Assembly (NCBI RefSeq): GCF_041433555.1 | Contig: NZ_JAPWBR010000006.1 | Span: 14,002-78,001, forward strand | From: Granulicatella sp041433555 | GTDB lineage: Bacteria; Bacillota; Bacilli; Lactobacillales; Aerococcaceae | Direction: 5' to 3' | Length of the DNA: 64,000 nt | In this document: piece after piece, positions 26,198-34,252 of the stretch | Layout of the letters: each line of letters begins with the position of its first letter | Position numbering within the stretch: position 1 is the first letter of the stretch | The notes under the pieces: generated by a model | Database searches by the model: none | What the model was told of the DNA's origin: nothing | What the model saw: the letters and a program-made list of their open reading frames with translations, nothing else | Translations under genes and position numbers: made by a program

Positions 26198-27184
26198 TTA
26201 GAACATTGACGAGCTATGAATCGTGCTCGGACGGCTATTTGGATTCACGTAAGTCATTGCAGCGTTAATGGCAACAGGTGCTTCACCAAATCCAGTAGCG
26301 ATGATTTTTACTTTGCCATCGTAAGTTGCGATATCTCCAACGGCAAAGACGCCAGGAAGAGTCGTTTCCATTTGGCTGTTTGTCACGATGGTGTTACGAA
26401 CCACATCGAATCCCCAGTTCTTCATTCCTCCAATAGAAGAAGAGAAGCCATAGTTCACGATAAAATCGTCAACAGGAAGTTCAATTTGGTCTTCACCTTT
26501 AGCATGTTTGAGGACAACCGATTGAATGGTTTCGCCATCGCCAATAATTTGGTCTGGAAGATAAGGCGTTAAAATGTCGACGCTTGATTCTTCTAGTTGT
26601 TTCACGCTATGTTCTTGTGCGCGGAACTGTGGACGACGATGGACGATCGTCACTTTCTTTGCGATTGGTTCTAAAGCTAGTGCCCAGTCTACCGCAGAGT
26701 CGCCACCACCGCAGATGGCTACAGTACGGTCGCGGAATCGCTCTAAGTTTGTTACGAAGTAGTGCAGGTTGCTGTTTTCATAAGTTTCTGCATTTTCTAC
26801 ATCGAGTTTACGTGGACGGAAAGCTCCGTTCCCACAAGCGATAATCACTGTTTTCGCGTAGTGCGTTTGTTTAGAAGTTACGAGTTCATATCCGAAGTCT
26901 GTTTTGTTTAATTCGAGTGCTTCTTCTTCTAAGCAGTACTGAGTTTCTGGGAAACGTTCAAGCTGCTTTTTCAAGTTCTCGATTAAATCGCCAGCTGTAA
27001 TTTCTGGGAAGGCAGGGATGTCATAAACCATCTTTTCAGGATAAAGCATCCCTGGTTGCCCACCTAATTGGGGCAAAGTTTCAATAATTTTAACAGACGC
27101 TTGACGTAAGCCCGCGTAAAAGGCGGTGAAAAGCCCAACAGGCCCACCGCCGATAATAATAATATCAACAATTTCTTGAGTCAC
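26198..27184 (-). CDS. Ferredoxin/flavodoxin-NADP reductase, YumC type
   Basis: This FAD- and NADPH-binding flavoprotein has 328 residues and a thioredoxin-reductase-like fold. The FAD site is IIGGGPVGLFTAF near the N-terminus, the NADPH site is VAICGGGDSAVDWAL (about 154-168), and the final GVFAVGDIATYDG binds FAD. It lacks the CxxC pair of thioredoxin reductases, which places it in the YumC-type ferredoxin-NADP reductase group. It lies 14 bases after the PAP2-like gene, so the two are co-transcribed from the promoter near 27744. Confidence 0.92.
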   Translation of the reverse strand: MTQEIVDIIIIGGGPVGLFTAFYAGLRQASVKIIETLPQLGGQPGMLYPEKMVYDIPAFPEITAGDLIENLKKQLERFPETQYCLEEEALELNKTDFGYELVTSKQTHYAKTVIIACGNGAFRPRKLDVENAETYENSNLHYFVTNLERFRDRTVAICGGGDSAVDWALALEPIAKKVTIVHRRPQFRAQEHSVKQLEESSVDILTPYLPDQIIGDGETIQSVVLKHAKGEDQIELPVDDFIVNYGFSSSIGGMKNWGFDVVRNTIVTNSQMETTLPGVFAVGDIATYDGKVKIIATGFGEAPVAINAAMTYVNPNSRPSTIHSSSMF

Positions 27185-27198
27185 TTTTTACCTCCGAA

Positions 27199-27708
27199 TT
27201 AATAGAACATTCTTAAAATAAAGGCCATTGCGATACCAGTTAGTACCCCAGCAAATACCTCAATAGGTTTGTGACCTAAATATTTCTTGATAATTAATTT
27301 TTTATTTTCTTCTGTGTCGAAGAGATTGATTGGATCATCTTCTGATTCAATTTCAACATGCTTTAATGCGCTGGATTCTTCGCGTACTTGTTCTTCGTAT
27401 AATTTTTGTAGGAGAATTCCTTGTTCACCACTTTGACGACGAACGGCCATGGCATCGAACATAACGATTAAACCGAACGTTGTTGCGATTGCAACGAGTG
27501 GAGAAGCAAATCCGTATTCAATAATAAGTGCTGTAATCAGCGAACTAACCGCAGCAGAGTGAGAACTTGGCATTCCACCTGTGCTAGTTACTAACGAAAC
27601 GTGTGCGCCATCTTTCTTTGAAAAGAGCGCAATCGGAAATTTAACAAATTGTGCAAATAGAATCGAGCAAATTGAAGCGATTAATGGATAATTTTGAAAT
27701 ATTGTCAT
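27199..27708 (-). CDS. Divergent PAP2-family (DUF212/YuiD) membrane protein
   Basis: The 169-residue membrane protein has the family-defining GGMPSSHSAAVSSLITA (about 42-58) that corresponds to part of the PAP2 phosphatase motif. It also has FDAMAVRRQSGEQG and a final helical segment around GHKPIEVFAGVLTGI. Members are called divergent PAP2 or YuiD and their substrate is not known. The ATG at 27708 is chosen: an upstream in-frame TTG at 27741 lies before the predicted transcription start. AAAGAGTGAAAG provides the ribosome site. It is the first gene of a two-gene unit with the reductase. Confidence 0.88.
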   Translation of the reverse strand: MTIFQNYPLIASICSILFAQFVKFPIALFSKKDGAHVSLVTSTGGMPSSHSAAVSSLITALIIEYGFASPLVAIATTFGLIVMFDAMAVRRQSGEQGILLQKLYEEQVREESSALKHVEIESEDDPINLFDTEENKKLIIKKYLGHKPIEVFAGVLTGIAMAFILRMFY

Positions 27709-27743
27709 TAAACTTTCACTCTTTCTTTTTTCTATACTCAAAT

Positions 27744-27752
27744 ACTATACCA
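27744..27752 (-). promoter_or_regulatory. Extended -10 promoter of the PAP2/ferredoxin reductase unit
   Basis: On the minus strand TGG precedes TATAGT (27744-27749). The start of transcription would fall near 27737, which rules out the upstream TTG as the start codon of the PAP2-like gene. Confidence 0.5.
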
Positions 27753-27827
27753 CGAAACCATGAAAATCACTAAGGAAAATTTATAGATATTCTTTATTTT
27801 TTTATTAAGGTGGATAAGAACGCTAAA

Positions 27828-27856
27828 TTGCACCCGTTTGCCTTTTGTGGTTTAAT
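27828..27856 (+). promoter_or_regulatory. Promoter of the cyclophilin-S1 unit
   Basis: TTGCAC (27828-27833) and TTTAAT (27851-27856) are 17 bases apart and a TGG precedes the -10. A five-codon frame with a strong ribosome site (27869-27886) lies in the leader. Confidence 0.65.
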
Positions 27857-27907
27857 AGAGGAGGTTAGATGAGCAATCATCAGTAAGAATTAAAAGGAGA
27901 TGGAAAA

Positions 27908-28498
27908 ATGAGTCAATTTCCACAATTGAATGAAGTGAATGAAAACAATCCACTCGTGACTGTGCATACGAACTTGGGCGATTTCACATTGGAATTATTC
28001 CCTGAAGTAGCACCTAAAACAGTGGAGAATTTCGTAACACATGCGAAAAATGGATACTACAACGGAGTTATCTTTCACCGTGTGATTGAAGACTTCATGA
28101 TTCAAGGTGGCGACCCAACTGGAACTGGTATGGGTGGCGAGTCTATTTACGGACGTACTTTCGAAGATGAATTTTCAAGAGAAGCATTCAACTTGTATGG
28201 AACTTTATCAATGGCAAATGCAGGTCCAAACACAAATGGATCTCAATTCTTCATTGTTACAGCAAAACAAGTACCCGCACAAATGTTGAAACAATTAAAA
28301 GATGGCGGCTGGCCTGAAGAAATCGTTGAAGAATACGCTAAAGTTGGTGGAACACCTTGGTTAGACCACCGTCATACAGTATTCGGACGCGTCGTAGAAG
28401 GTATGGACGTTGTTCTTAAGATTGAAGGCGTAGAACGTAATGCGCAAGACCGTCCTCTAGAAGATGTTGTCATTGAATCGATGGACGTAAAAGCGTAG
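27908..28498 (+). CDS. Cyclophilin-type peptidyl-prolyl isomerase
   Basis: This cytoplasmic foldase speeds cis-trans change at proline bonds. The 196-residue protein has the cyclophilin core. VIFHRVIEDFMIQGGDPTGTG (about 57-77) carries the catalytic arginine and phenylalanine, SMANAGPNTNGSQFFI follows (about 101-116), and LDHRHTVFGRV lies near residues 157-167. No signal peptide is present. A ribosome site (AAAGGAGATGG) precedes the ATG. The S1-domain gene starts 8 bases after its stop, so both are co-transcribed. Confidence 0.94.
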   Translation: MSQFPQLNEVNENNPLVTVHTNLGDFTLELFPEVAPKTVENFVTHAKNGYYNGVIFHRVIEDFMIQGGDPTGTGMGGESIYGRTFEDEFSREAFNLYGTLSMANAGPNTNGSQFFIVTAKQVPAQMLKQLKDGGWPEEIVEEYAKVGGTPWLDHRHTVFGRVVEGMDVVLKIEGVERNAQDRPLEDVVIESMDVKA

Positions 28499-28506
28499 GA
28501 GGTTCT

Positions 28507-28896
28507 ATGAGCAAAACTTTTAGAATTGGCGACATCGTTACGGCTAAAGTAACGGGTGTACAAAATTACGGAGTTTTCTTGGAGCTAGATGAAGATACAC
28601 AAGGCTTGATTCATATTTCTGAGTGTAAACATGGATATATGGATAATGTGCATGATTTTGTGAAAGTAGGACAAGAAGTGACAGCCAAAGTCATTGACGT
28701 CGATGAATTCTCAAATAAGATTAGTTTATCGATTCGAGCGCTGGAAAAACTCGATGTGCCAGATGTTCCGCAACGCATTAAGAAAAATCGCAAACGCTAT
28801 GTTCCATCTATTGGTTTTTCTAGCTTAGCGAAGAAGTTGCCAGAGTGGATCGAAGAAGCACAAGAAAAATTTGTAAAAGATAAAAACAAAAATTAA
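28507..28896 (+). CDS. S1-domain RNA-binding protein, YugI/CvfD type
   Basis: The 129-residue protein has a single S1 RNA-binding domain (about 5-75), with GDIVTAKVTGVQNYGVFLEL and GLIHISE. A basic C-terminal tail follows. It matches the general stress protein 13/YugI group, whose pneumococcal member CvfD acts as a post-transcriptional regulator and is linked to stress and virulence. It starts 8 bases after the cyclophilin stop with a near-perfect TAGGAGG site. Binding targets cannot be predicted from sequence. Confidence 0.9.
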   Translation: MSKTFRIGDIVTAKVTGVQNYGVFLELDEDTQGLIHISECKHGYMDNVHDFVKVGQEVTAKVIDVDEFSNKISLSIRALEKLDVPDVPQRIKKNRKRYVPSIGFSSLAKKLPEWIEEAQEKFVKDKNKN

Positions 28897-28933
28897 TAAA
28901 AAAATCGTTATTGAATACGAAGGAGGCATTCAA

Positions 28934-30280
28934 ATGGGACACATTTCATTTGATTATTCAAAAGCATTAGATTTCTTCAGCCAAGAAGAAATTGACAATT
29001 TACAATCAACAGTAACAGCGTTAGATAAAGACTTACGCGAAGGATTAGGAGCAGGGAACGACTTCACAGGTTGGATTAACTTGCCACGCGACTATGATAA
29101 AGAAGAATTCGCTCGTATTAAAGAAGCTGCTAAAAAGATTCAAGAAGAATCTGAAGTATTAGTAGTAATTGGTATTGGTGGTTCTTATTTAGGAGCTCGT
29201 GCAGCGATTGATTTCTTAAACCACGCTTTCTATAACTACTTACCAAGCGATAAACGTAAAACTCCGCAAGTATTATTTGCAGGAAACAGCATTAGCTCAA
29301 CTTACTTACAAGGGTTAATCGACCTAATCGGAGATCGTGATTTCTCTGTAAACGTAATTTCTAAATCTGGTACAACAACAGAACCAGCGATTGCTTTCCG
29401 TGTATTCAAAGATTTATTAATTAAAAAATATGGTAAAGAAGAAGCTGTAAATCGTATTTACGCTACAACTGACCGCGCTCGTGGAGCATTAAAATCAGAA
29501 GCAGATGTGGAAGGATACCAAACATTTGTGATTCCAGATGATGTCGGTGGACGTTTCACAGTATTAACAGCTGTAGGATTACTTCCAATCGCAGTTACTG
29601 GTGCAGATGTAGATGCATTAATGCAAGGGGCTGAGGATGCACGTGTGGCATACAGCTCATCAAACTTAAAAGAAAACGAAGCTTACCAATACGCTGTAGC
29701 ACGTAATGTGTTATACCGCAAAGGAAAAGTGACAGAGTTATTAATTAACTACGAACCAACATTACAATACTTCTCTGAATGGTGGAAACAATTATTTGGT
29801 GAATCAGAAGGGAAAGACTTCAAAGGAATTTATCCTTCAAGTGCAAACTTCTCAACTGACTTACACTCACTAGGACAATACATCCAAGAAGGTCGTCGTA
29901 ACATCTTCGAAACAGTTATCAAAGTGGGTAAACCAAATGAAGAAGTAACAATTCCTGAAACAGAAGAAGATTTAGATGGATTAGGATACTTACAAGGTAA
30001 AACAATGGATTTTGTAAATACAAAAGCTTTCCAAGGAACATTACTTGCTCATACAGATGGTCAAGTTCCAAACTTTGTAGTGAACATTCCTGATATGTCA
30101 GCTTACACATTAGGACACTTAATCTACTTCTTCGAAATCGCAGTTGGACTTTCTGGTTACTTAAATGGCGTGAACCCATTTGACCAACCAGGGGTAGAAG
30201 CATACAAGAAAAACATGTTTGCTTTACTTGGAAAACCAGGATTCGAAGACTTAGCAAAAGAATTAAACGAACGTCTATAA
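28934..30280 (+). CDS. pgi: Glucose-6-phosphate isomerase
   Basis: Pgi interconverts glucose 6-phosphate and fructose 6-phosphate in glycolysis. The 448-residue protein has the Gram-positive length. Active-site segments are VIGIGGSYLGARAAID (about 76-91), SKSGTTTEPAIAFR (about 142-155), the glutamate in YGxGRR-like GQYIQEGRRNIFE, and the final lysine in PFDQPGVEAYKKNMF. AAGGAGG precedes the ATG. It follows the S1 gene after 37 bases and is ended by a hairpin terminator. High use of preferred codons suggests strong expression. Confidence 0.97.
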   Translation: MGHISFDYSKALDFFSQEEIDNLQSTVTALDKDLREGLGAGNDFTGWINLPRDYDKEEFARIKEAAKKIQEESEVLVVIGIGGSYLGARAAIDFLNHAFYNYLPSDKRKTPQVLFAGNSISSTYLQGLIDLIGDRDFSVNVISKSGTTTEPAIAFRVFKDLLIKKYGKEEAVNRIYATTDRARGALKSEADVEGYQTFVIPDDVGGRFTVLTAVGLLPIAVTGADVDALMQGAEDARVAYSSSNLKENEAYQYAVARNVLYRKGKVTELLINYEPTLQYFSEWWKQLFGESEGKDFKGIYPSSANFSTDLHSLGQYIQEGRRNIFETVIKVGKPNEEVTIPETEEDLDGLGYLQGKTMDFVNTKAFQGTLLAHTDGQVPNFVVNIPDMSAYTLGHLIYFFEIAVGLSGYLNGVNPFDQPGVEAYKKNMFALLGKPGFEDLAKELNERL

Positions 30281-30288
30281 TCAACATG

Positions 30289-30320
30289 CCGCATTCTCAA
30301 TACGAGGGTGCGGTATTTTT
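30289..30320 (+). terminator. Terminator of pgi
   Basis: Arms at 30289-30298 and 30304-30313 pair with wobble positions, and a T run follows. Confidence 0.7.
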
Positions 30321-30352
30321 GTGTGAATATGTGCTCGAATCGGGAAAAGAAC

Positions 30353-30381
30353 TTGCGACAAAGGGCGTTTTGAACTAACAT
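30353..30381 (+). promoter_or_regulatory. Promoter of the coaE-nrdR-dnaB-dnaI run
   Basis: TTGCGA (30353-30358) and TAACAT (30376-30381) are 17 bases apart. coaE starts about 30 bases downstream. Confidence 0.45.
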
Positions 30382-30411
30382 AGGTTTTACAAGAAGTGTT
30401 GGAGGAAAAAG

Positions 30412-31011
30412 ATGAGAGTCATTGGATTAACAGGCGGTATCGCTAGTGGAAAGACTACTGTTTCGAATTTATTTAAAATCTCTGGAGTGCCGGTTATTGA
30501 TGCCGACCTTGTAGCTAGACAAGTCGTCGAAAGAGGAACTGCCGGATTAACGGCGCTCGTGAACCGTTTCGGTGAATCTATTTTAAATACAGATGGAACG
30601 TTAAATCGAACGGAACTTGGGCAAAGAATGTTCAGCGATGATGCGATTCGCAAGGAAGTAAATGACATTCTTCAACCACTGATTCGCCAAGAGATTGCAG
30701 GAAAGATGACAGACTACCAAGAGCAAAGGAAATCACTGATTGTCTTAGATATTCCGCTCTTATTTGAAATGCACTATGAGAGTCTCTGTGATGATATTAT
30801 CGTGGTGGCCGTATCTGTGGAAACGCAAATTACTCGCATGGAAAAGCGTAACGGATATACAAGGCAAGAAGCGTTAGAGCGAATCCAGTCACAGATGCCT
30901 TTAGAAGAAAAAGTAAAGAGAGCAACGATTGTGTGGTCAAACGAAGGAACCCTTCAAGAGTTAGAGCAAAAAGTCCATCAGTGGCTACTCGAAAATTTCC
31001 TTAAAAAATGA
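30412..31011 (+). CDS. coaE: Dephospho-CoA kinase
   Basis: CoaE catalyses the last step of coenzyme A synthesis, phosphorylation of dephospho-CoA. The 199-residue protein begins with the P-loop GLTGGIASGKTTVS (5-18). It carries VIDADLVARQVVE (about 28-40) and the lid segment with IVLDIPLLFE (about 102-111). GTTGGAGG precedes the ATG. It is the first of coaE-nrdR-dnaB-dnaI, an order widely conserved in Firmicutes. A second CoA-pathway gene, coaBC, lies at 43444. Confidence 0.95.
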   Translation: MRVIGLTGGIASGKTTVSNLFKISGVPVIDADLVARQVVERGTAGLTALVNRFGESILNTDGTLNRTELGQRMFSDDAIRKEVNDILQPLIRQEIAGKMTDYQEQRKSLIVLDIPLLFEMHYESLCDDIIVVAVSVETQITRMEKRNGYTRQEALERIQSQMPLEEKVKRATIVWSNEGTLQELEQKVHQWLLENFLKK

Positions 31012-31053
31012 TATAATAAATCGAATAAGCACAAAAAAGGAGAGGTGTTTGCA

Positions 31054-31524
31054 ATGCAATGTCCAAAATGTAAAAACAATGGTTCTCGCGTAGTAGATAG
31101 TCGTCCAGCTGATGATGGTCGTTCTATCCGTAGAAGAAGAGAATGCGAAGAATGTGGCTACCGTTTTACAACATTCGAGCGCTTAGAAAAGGCGCCATTG
31201 CTTGTCATTAAACGTAATGGGAATCGCGAAGAATTTAGCCGTGAAAAATTATTAAACGGATTAGTTCGTTCAGCAGAAAAACGTCCAGTATCACTTGGAC
31301 AATTAGAAAATATCGTGAATGAAATCGAACGTTCCATCAACCAAGAGGGAGAAAATGAAGTGTCAAGTACTCTTATTGGAGAAATGGTGATGGATCACTT
31401 AGCTAAGATTGATGACATTGCGTATATTCGTTTTGCGAGTGTGTATCGTCAATTTACAGACCGCAAAATGTTCTTAAAAGAATTAGAAAGAATGTCTATG
31501 ATTATGGACAGCCAAGAAAAATAG
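31054..31524 (+). CDS. nrdR: Transcriptional repressor NrdR
   Basis: NrdR senses nucleotides and represses ribonucleotide reductase genes. The 156-residue protein has the N-terminal zinc ribbon (CPKC at 3-6 and CEECGYRF at about 31-38), then an ATP-cone domain (about 49-139). The ATG at 31054 is chosen because AAGGAGAGG lies before it; the GTG at 31045 overlaps that site. It is followed 15 bases later by dnaB. No ribonucleotide reductase gene is in the window, so it acts elsewhere on the chromosome. Confidence 0.95.
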   Translation: MQCPKCKNNGSRVVDSRPADDGRSIRRRRECEECGYRFTTFERLEKAPLLVIKRNGNREEFSREKLLNGLVRSAEKRPVSLGQLENIVNEIERSINQEGENEVSSTLIGEMVMDHLAKIDDIAYIRFASVYRQFTDRKMFLKELERMSMIMDSQEK

Positions 31525-31539
31525 GAAGGAATTACAAGA

Positions 31540-32979
31540 ATGCACTCAAAAGAGTTTCCATGGGCACAGTATAAGCCTAAAGACGGTATCCTCGTGGTAC
31601 AACCTGTGTGGATTACCGAAAGAGAAATCCAATTTTTAATGCAATTATACGCTCCGTTCATTGGAAAAGAAGCGACTCTTTTGTATGCGACTTTGTACGG
31701 TGAGTTATCTCCATCAGAATACGAGAGTGAAGTCTTCTCCATTTCTGAATTGTTGTCGATGACGAATTTAGGAATGCCCGACTTTTTCTTAGCTAAAACA
31801 CGATTAGAAGGAATTGGACTTTTAAAAACGTATCGTAAGGAGCCAACTGCTTCACGTCCTCAAACGTACACGATGGAATTACAAGCACCAACATCTCCGC
31901 GTCTCTTTTTCAAAGATGCCTTACTTTCGACTCTACTGCTAAATCAGATTGGGAATCATCGTTTTGAGAAATTAAAGCAACGATTCTTAGTGTCGAAACC
32001 AGGCGACTTAGGAGAGAACGACAGTGCGCAGTTTGAAGAAGCGTATCGACTTCCTTATAACATGGAATCTTATACAAGAAACCATGCGCAAGAAAACCGC
32101 ATGGTCTTAGATAGCAAGCAACAACCTGAATTCGAGTTTGCATCGGATGTGGATTGGGATTTAATCGAAGGGCTGTTAAAAACAGAATTCGTCGATTTAA
32201 ATTCCATCACTAAGGGAGTTCGAAAAATCGTCGATGCCTTATACCGTGCCTATGGGTTTACTGAGCAAGAAATCGCACAATTTTTAGTGATTGCGTCTGA
32301 TTTAACAACGAAAGTCATTGATGAAGAGTTCTTGTTGAAATTAGGGCAAGAGGCTGCTCAAGATAAAGTGACACAACTTCGAAGCGAAGAAGTGGTTGAA
32401 GCACCTGTGACCGAACCGACTGAAGTGCAAGTGGTGGAAGGGGCCTCTGAAGAAGAGTTAGCCATCCAGCAATTGATTCAAGCGGCTAAAGGAATGGCGC
32501 CAATTGACTTTGTTTCAAGCATCAAGGCGCAAAAGAAAGGCTATGTCTCAAAAGCAGAACGTCAATTGATTTTTGATTTAGTATCTGTTAGCGGTTTACC
32601 AAACGAAGTGTTAAATATTTTATTCCACTATGCTTTGGTACAGCTCGATAACGCGACACTTGCACGAAACTTTATCGATGCGATTGCCAACGACTGGGCT
32701 ACAAAAGAAATCAAGACCGCTCAAGAGGCAATGGAAGCTGTACGAAACCGCGATTTGCAGCGAGAAGTGAAACGAAAACAACAACTGCATAATGCAGGTA
32801 AGAATAACTACAGAAGACAGGGTGGCTATCAAGAGCAATTGCCAGATTGGGCGAAAGATTCTCAGGCAAAGGAAAAACAAACGCCTGCACCTACTGAAAG
32901 CCAATCCACACAAGTTTCAAGTGATTTAGCAGAACAAATCGCAAAATTAAAAACAAGTAATCAAAGAGAACAACAATAA
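31540..32979 (+). CDS. dnaB: Replication initiation and membrane attachment protein DnaB
   Basis: In Firmicutes, DnaB (not the E. coli helicase) works with DnaD and DnaI to load the replicative helicase. The 479-residue protein has the long N-terminal DnaB region, a conserved DnaB_2-type helical domain in the second half (about 300-400), and a Gln/Lys/Arg-rich end. The WITEREIQFLMQLYAPFIG segment (about 24-42) is typical. It lies between nrdR and dnaI, its usual place. AGGAAGG precedes the ATG. Confidence 0.92.
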   Translation: MHSKEFPWAQYKPKDGILVVQPVWITEREIQFLMQLYAPFIGKEATLLYATLYGELSPSEYESEVFSISELLSMTNLGMPDFFLAKTRLEGIGLLKTYRKEPTASRPQTYTMELQAPTSPRLFFKDALLSTLLLNQIGNHRFEKLKQRFLVSKPGDLGENDSAQFEEAYRLPYNMESYTRNHAQENRMVLDSKQQPEFEFASDVDWDLIEGLLKTEFVDLNSITKGVRKIVDALYRAYGFTEQEIAQFLVIASDLTTKVIDEEFLLKLGQEAAQDKVTQLRSEEVVEAPVTEPTEVQVVEGASEEELAIQQLIQAAKGMAPIDFVSSIKAQKKGYVSKAERQLIFDLVSVSGLPNEVLNILFHYALVQLDNATLARNFIDAIANDWATKEIKTAQEAMEAVRNRDLQREVKRKQQLHNAGKNNYRRQGGYQEQLPDWAKDSQAKEKQTPAPTESQSTQVSSDLAEQIAKLKTSNQREQQ

Positions 32980-32993
32980 CGGAGGTGAACGAA

Positions 32994-33917
32994 TTGGAAG
33001 GATTAAAAGGATTTTTAGATCAAAGAGGAGCAACACAAGGCATGCCGAACATGCAAAACATCGAAAAAGAAATCTTTGAAGATAAAGATGTAAAAGCTTT
33101 TCTTGAACAACATAAAGAAGAATTGACTCCGGAAGCTATTCGTAAAGGAATGTCTGCGTTATTGGAGTTTCGAATGGAAAGAGATGCTAGAAAGAACAAC
33201 AAGGAAGTGAAAGCTCCAGGTCTCGAACCATGTTTAGAAGTGCATAACGGATTTATTTTAGTGAATTACAAACGTACCGAAGAAGCGATTCGCCAGGAAA
33301 GAGAACGTAAACGTAAACGCCTGATTCATTCCATCAATATGCCCAAAAATATCGCGGAGGCTCGTTTCTCAGATACGGCTCTTACGCCAGAGCGACAAGA
33401 TGTCATTGGAGAATTATTGAAATTCATCAATAGTTACAAACCAAATAGTACTGAATACCAAAAAGGATTGTATTTAGCAGGGCCTTTTGGTGTTGGGAAA
33501 ACATATATGATGGGCGCTTTAGCAAACGAGCTTTCTGAAAACGGCGTTGAAACGACGCTTGTCAATGTTCCAACGTATAGTGCAGAAATTAAGCAAGCCA
33601 TTGCGACAAATACCGTTGAAGCGAAATTAGTATCGATTAAAAACACACCAATCTTAGTGTTGGATGATATCGGTGCGGAAATGAATAGCGCATGGTTTAG
33701 AGACGAAGTGTTGATGGTCATCTTACAACACCGTATGTTGCAAGAATTACCAACGTTCTTCACATCTAACTTCACAATTGATCAGTTAGAAGCGCATTTT
33801 GCTCATTCAAATAAAGGAGACCAAGAACTTCTTAAAGCAAAACGTCTGATTGAACGTATTCGCTTCTTAGCTAAAGAGTATTTTGTCGATGGACAAAATC
33901 ACAGAAATCCATCATAG
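32994..33917 (+). CDS. dnaI: Primosomal protein DnaI, helicase loader
   Basis: DnaI is an AAA+ ATPase that loads the replicative helicase. The 307-residue protein has an N-terminal zinc-binding-type domain (about 1-135) and an ATPase with Walker A GPFGVGKTYM (163-172) and Walker B ILVLDDIGAE (about 219-228). The C-terminal region contains arginine-rich SNFTIDQLEAHF. The TTG at 32994 is chosen: GGAGGTG lies 8 bases before it, while an in-frame GTG at 32985 is part of that site. It is five codons downstream of dnaB and ends before the thrS leader. Confidence 0.93.
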   Translation: MEGLKGFLDQRGATQGMPNMQNIEKEIFEDKDVKAFLEQHKEELTPEAIRKGMSALLEFRMERDARKNNKEVKAPGLEPCLEVHNGFILVNYKRTEEAIRQERERKRKRLIHSINMPKNIAEARFSDTALTPERQDVIGELLKFINSYKPNSTEYQKGLYLAGPFGVGKTYMMGALANELSENGVETTLVNVPTYSAEIKQAIATNTVEAKLVSIKNTPILVLDDIGAEMNSAWFRDEVLMVILQHRMLQELPTFFTSNFTIDQLEAHFAHSNKGDQELLKAKRLIERIRFLAKEYFVDGQNHRNPS

Positions 33918-33927
33918 ATGAAAATGC

Positions 33928-33956
33928 TTGAAAATATGAAAGATTAGTGGTTAAAT
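33928..33956 (+). promoter_or_regulatory. Promoter of the thrS leader
   Basis: TTGAAA (33928-33933) and TTAAAT (33951-33956) are 17 bases apart, with TGG before the -10. It starts the T-box RNA. Confidence 0.5.
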
Positions 33957-33963
33957 ACTAATG

Positions 33964-34215
33964 AACTAAATATTTTGAAAATGATGAAAAAGACAAGAAA
34001 CTATCTCTTGGTTACATTTTAGCGAGAAGTGGGTTGGTGCAACACTTCATCCGGAATAGTTTTACCACTTTTGAATCTTTGCTTGAATTCAGTAGAGCAA
34101 GGCGCATCGGAGCGTTATTCCGTTGAGGTTCATCTTTTTTGATGAACAAATTTGGGTGGAACCACGTAGAATATGACGTCCCATAGTTTGCAGGAGCAGA
34201 CTATGGGATTTTTTG
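33964..34215 (+). promoter_or_regulatory. T-box riboswitch leader of thrS
   Basis: The T-box core GGGTGGAACCACG is present (34154-34166) and is followed by the terminator at 34179-34215. An upstream stem I region with a candidate Thr specifier codon ACC (34064-34066) lies before it. Uncharged tRNA-Thr should favour the antiterminator and allow thrS transcription. The exact stem I boundaries need folding to confirm. Confidence 0.88.
34179..34215 (+). terminator. Regulated terminator of the thrS T-box
   Basis: Perfect nine-base arms (34179-34187 and 34200-34208) are followed by a T run. Confidence 0.85.
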
Positions 34216-34252
34216 TTTATTTCAGAAATTTCAAAAAGAAAGAAGGAAGAAA

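Noticed and set aside
29919..30287. 122-codon minus-strand frame opposite pgi
   Set aside because: Codon bias of the highly expressed pgi explains the open frame; no start signals are present.
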